Shown: piece after piece, positions 5,340-5,492 of the stretch
Layout of the letters: each line of letters starts with the position of its first letter
How positions within the stretch are numbered: the first letter of the stretch is position 1
Origin: Alphaproteobacteria bacterium
Lineage (GTDB): Bacteria; Pseudomonadota; Alphaproteobacteria; RS24
Length of the DNA stretch: 5,492 nt
Assembly (NCBI GenBank): GCA_009920875.1
Contig: RFZE01000100.1
Span: 1 to 5,492, forward strand
Direction of reading: 5' to 3'
Program-made: the position numbers and the translations under genes
The notes under the pieces: model-generated
Databases searched by the model: none
What the model saw: the letters and a program-made list of their open reading frames with translations, nothing else
Told to the model about the DNA's origin: nothing

Positions 5340-5492
5340 ATGAGCGCTAACGTATCAACCCTTCTCTATCTGGTTTCAGGTGTCTTTTTCATCTTATCTT
5401 TGCGCGGCTTATCGAGCCCCGAAACATCCCGGCAGGGCAATTATTTCGGTATGGCCGGCATGGCCATTGCGGTTGCCACAACGCTGACGCTT
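5340..5492 (+). CDS. pntB: Proton-translocating NAD(P)+ transhydrogenase subunit beta, N-terminal part (cut by window end)
   Basis: Only the first 51 residues are present; the frame is open to the last base. The sequence has a first membrane helix (about 6-22), the family motif LRGLSSPETSRQGN (21-34) and the beginning of a second helix after YFGMAGM. The full protein supplies the rest of the membrane domain dII and the NADP(H)-binding domain dIII. AGGGG (5327-5331), overlapping the pntAB stop, lies eight bases before the ATG. It is the third gene of the pnt operon. Confidence 0.95.
   Translation, partial: MSANVSTLLYLVSGVFFILSLRGLSSPETSRQGNYFGMAGMAIAVATTLTL

Overview
The window reads as ordinary chromosomal DNA of an alphaproteobacterium of moderate GC content. 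Three things support this. bL36 is the 41-residue, cysteine-free form. The proton-translocating transhydrogenase is split into three genes (pntAA, pntAB, pntB). A 50-residue aa3-type cytochrome c oxidase subunit IV lies directly upstream of pntAA. I cannot fix the order or genus. I see no phage, insertion sequence, CRISPR, tRNA or rRNA, and no gap longer than about 170 bases.

Layout. Positions 1-372 (+) hold the C-terminal end of an MFS transporter. It converges on an alpha/beta hydrolase on the minus strand (369-1343), and the two stop codons share the bases TTAA. A divergent intergenic region (1344-1509) follows, with a candidate promoter for that hydrolase and a good promoter plus a 5' hairpin for rpmJ (1510-1635, +). 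Downstream on the plus strand come a membrane-anchored alpha/beta hydrolase (1674-2696, probable TTG start) and an N-formylglutamate amidohydrolase family protein (2703-3509). The last two are 6 bases apart and probably cotranscribed, possibly by readthrough from rpmJ.

A new transcription unit appears to start at about 3518-3545, where a promoter overlaps an inverted repeat. It encodes the small oxidase subunit (3573-3725), pntAA (3773-5026), pntAB (5023-5328, ATGA overlap) and the start of pntB (5340 to the window end). This is a bioenergetic cluster: the transhydrogenase uses the proton-motive force built by the respiratory chain to reduce NADP+ with NADH, and the small subunit belongs to a proton-pumping terminal oxidase.

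I did not find a new multi-gene system. The most unusual element is the lysine-rich, histone-H1-like tail of about 40 residues on PntAA. It contains nine KK doublets and two A7 heptamers in a -1-slippage register just before the pntAB start. Other points worth checking are the inverted repeat at the cox/pnt promoter, the hairpin at the predicted 5' end of the rpmJ mRNA, and the start site of the second hydrolase, where a mini-ORF ends in a TGATG overlap.
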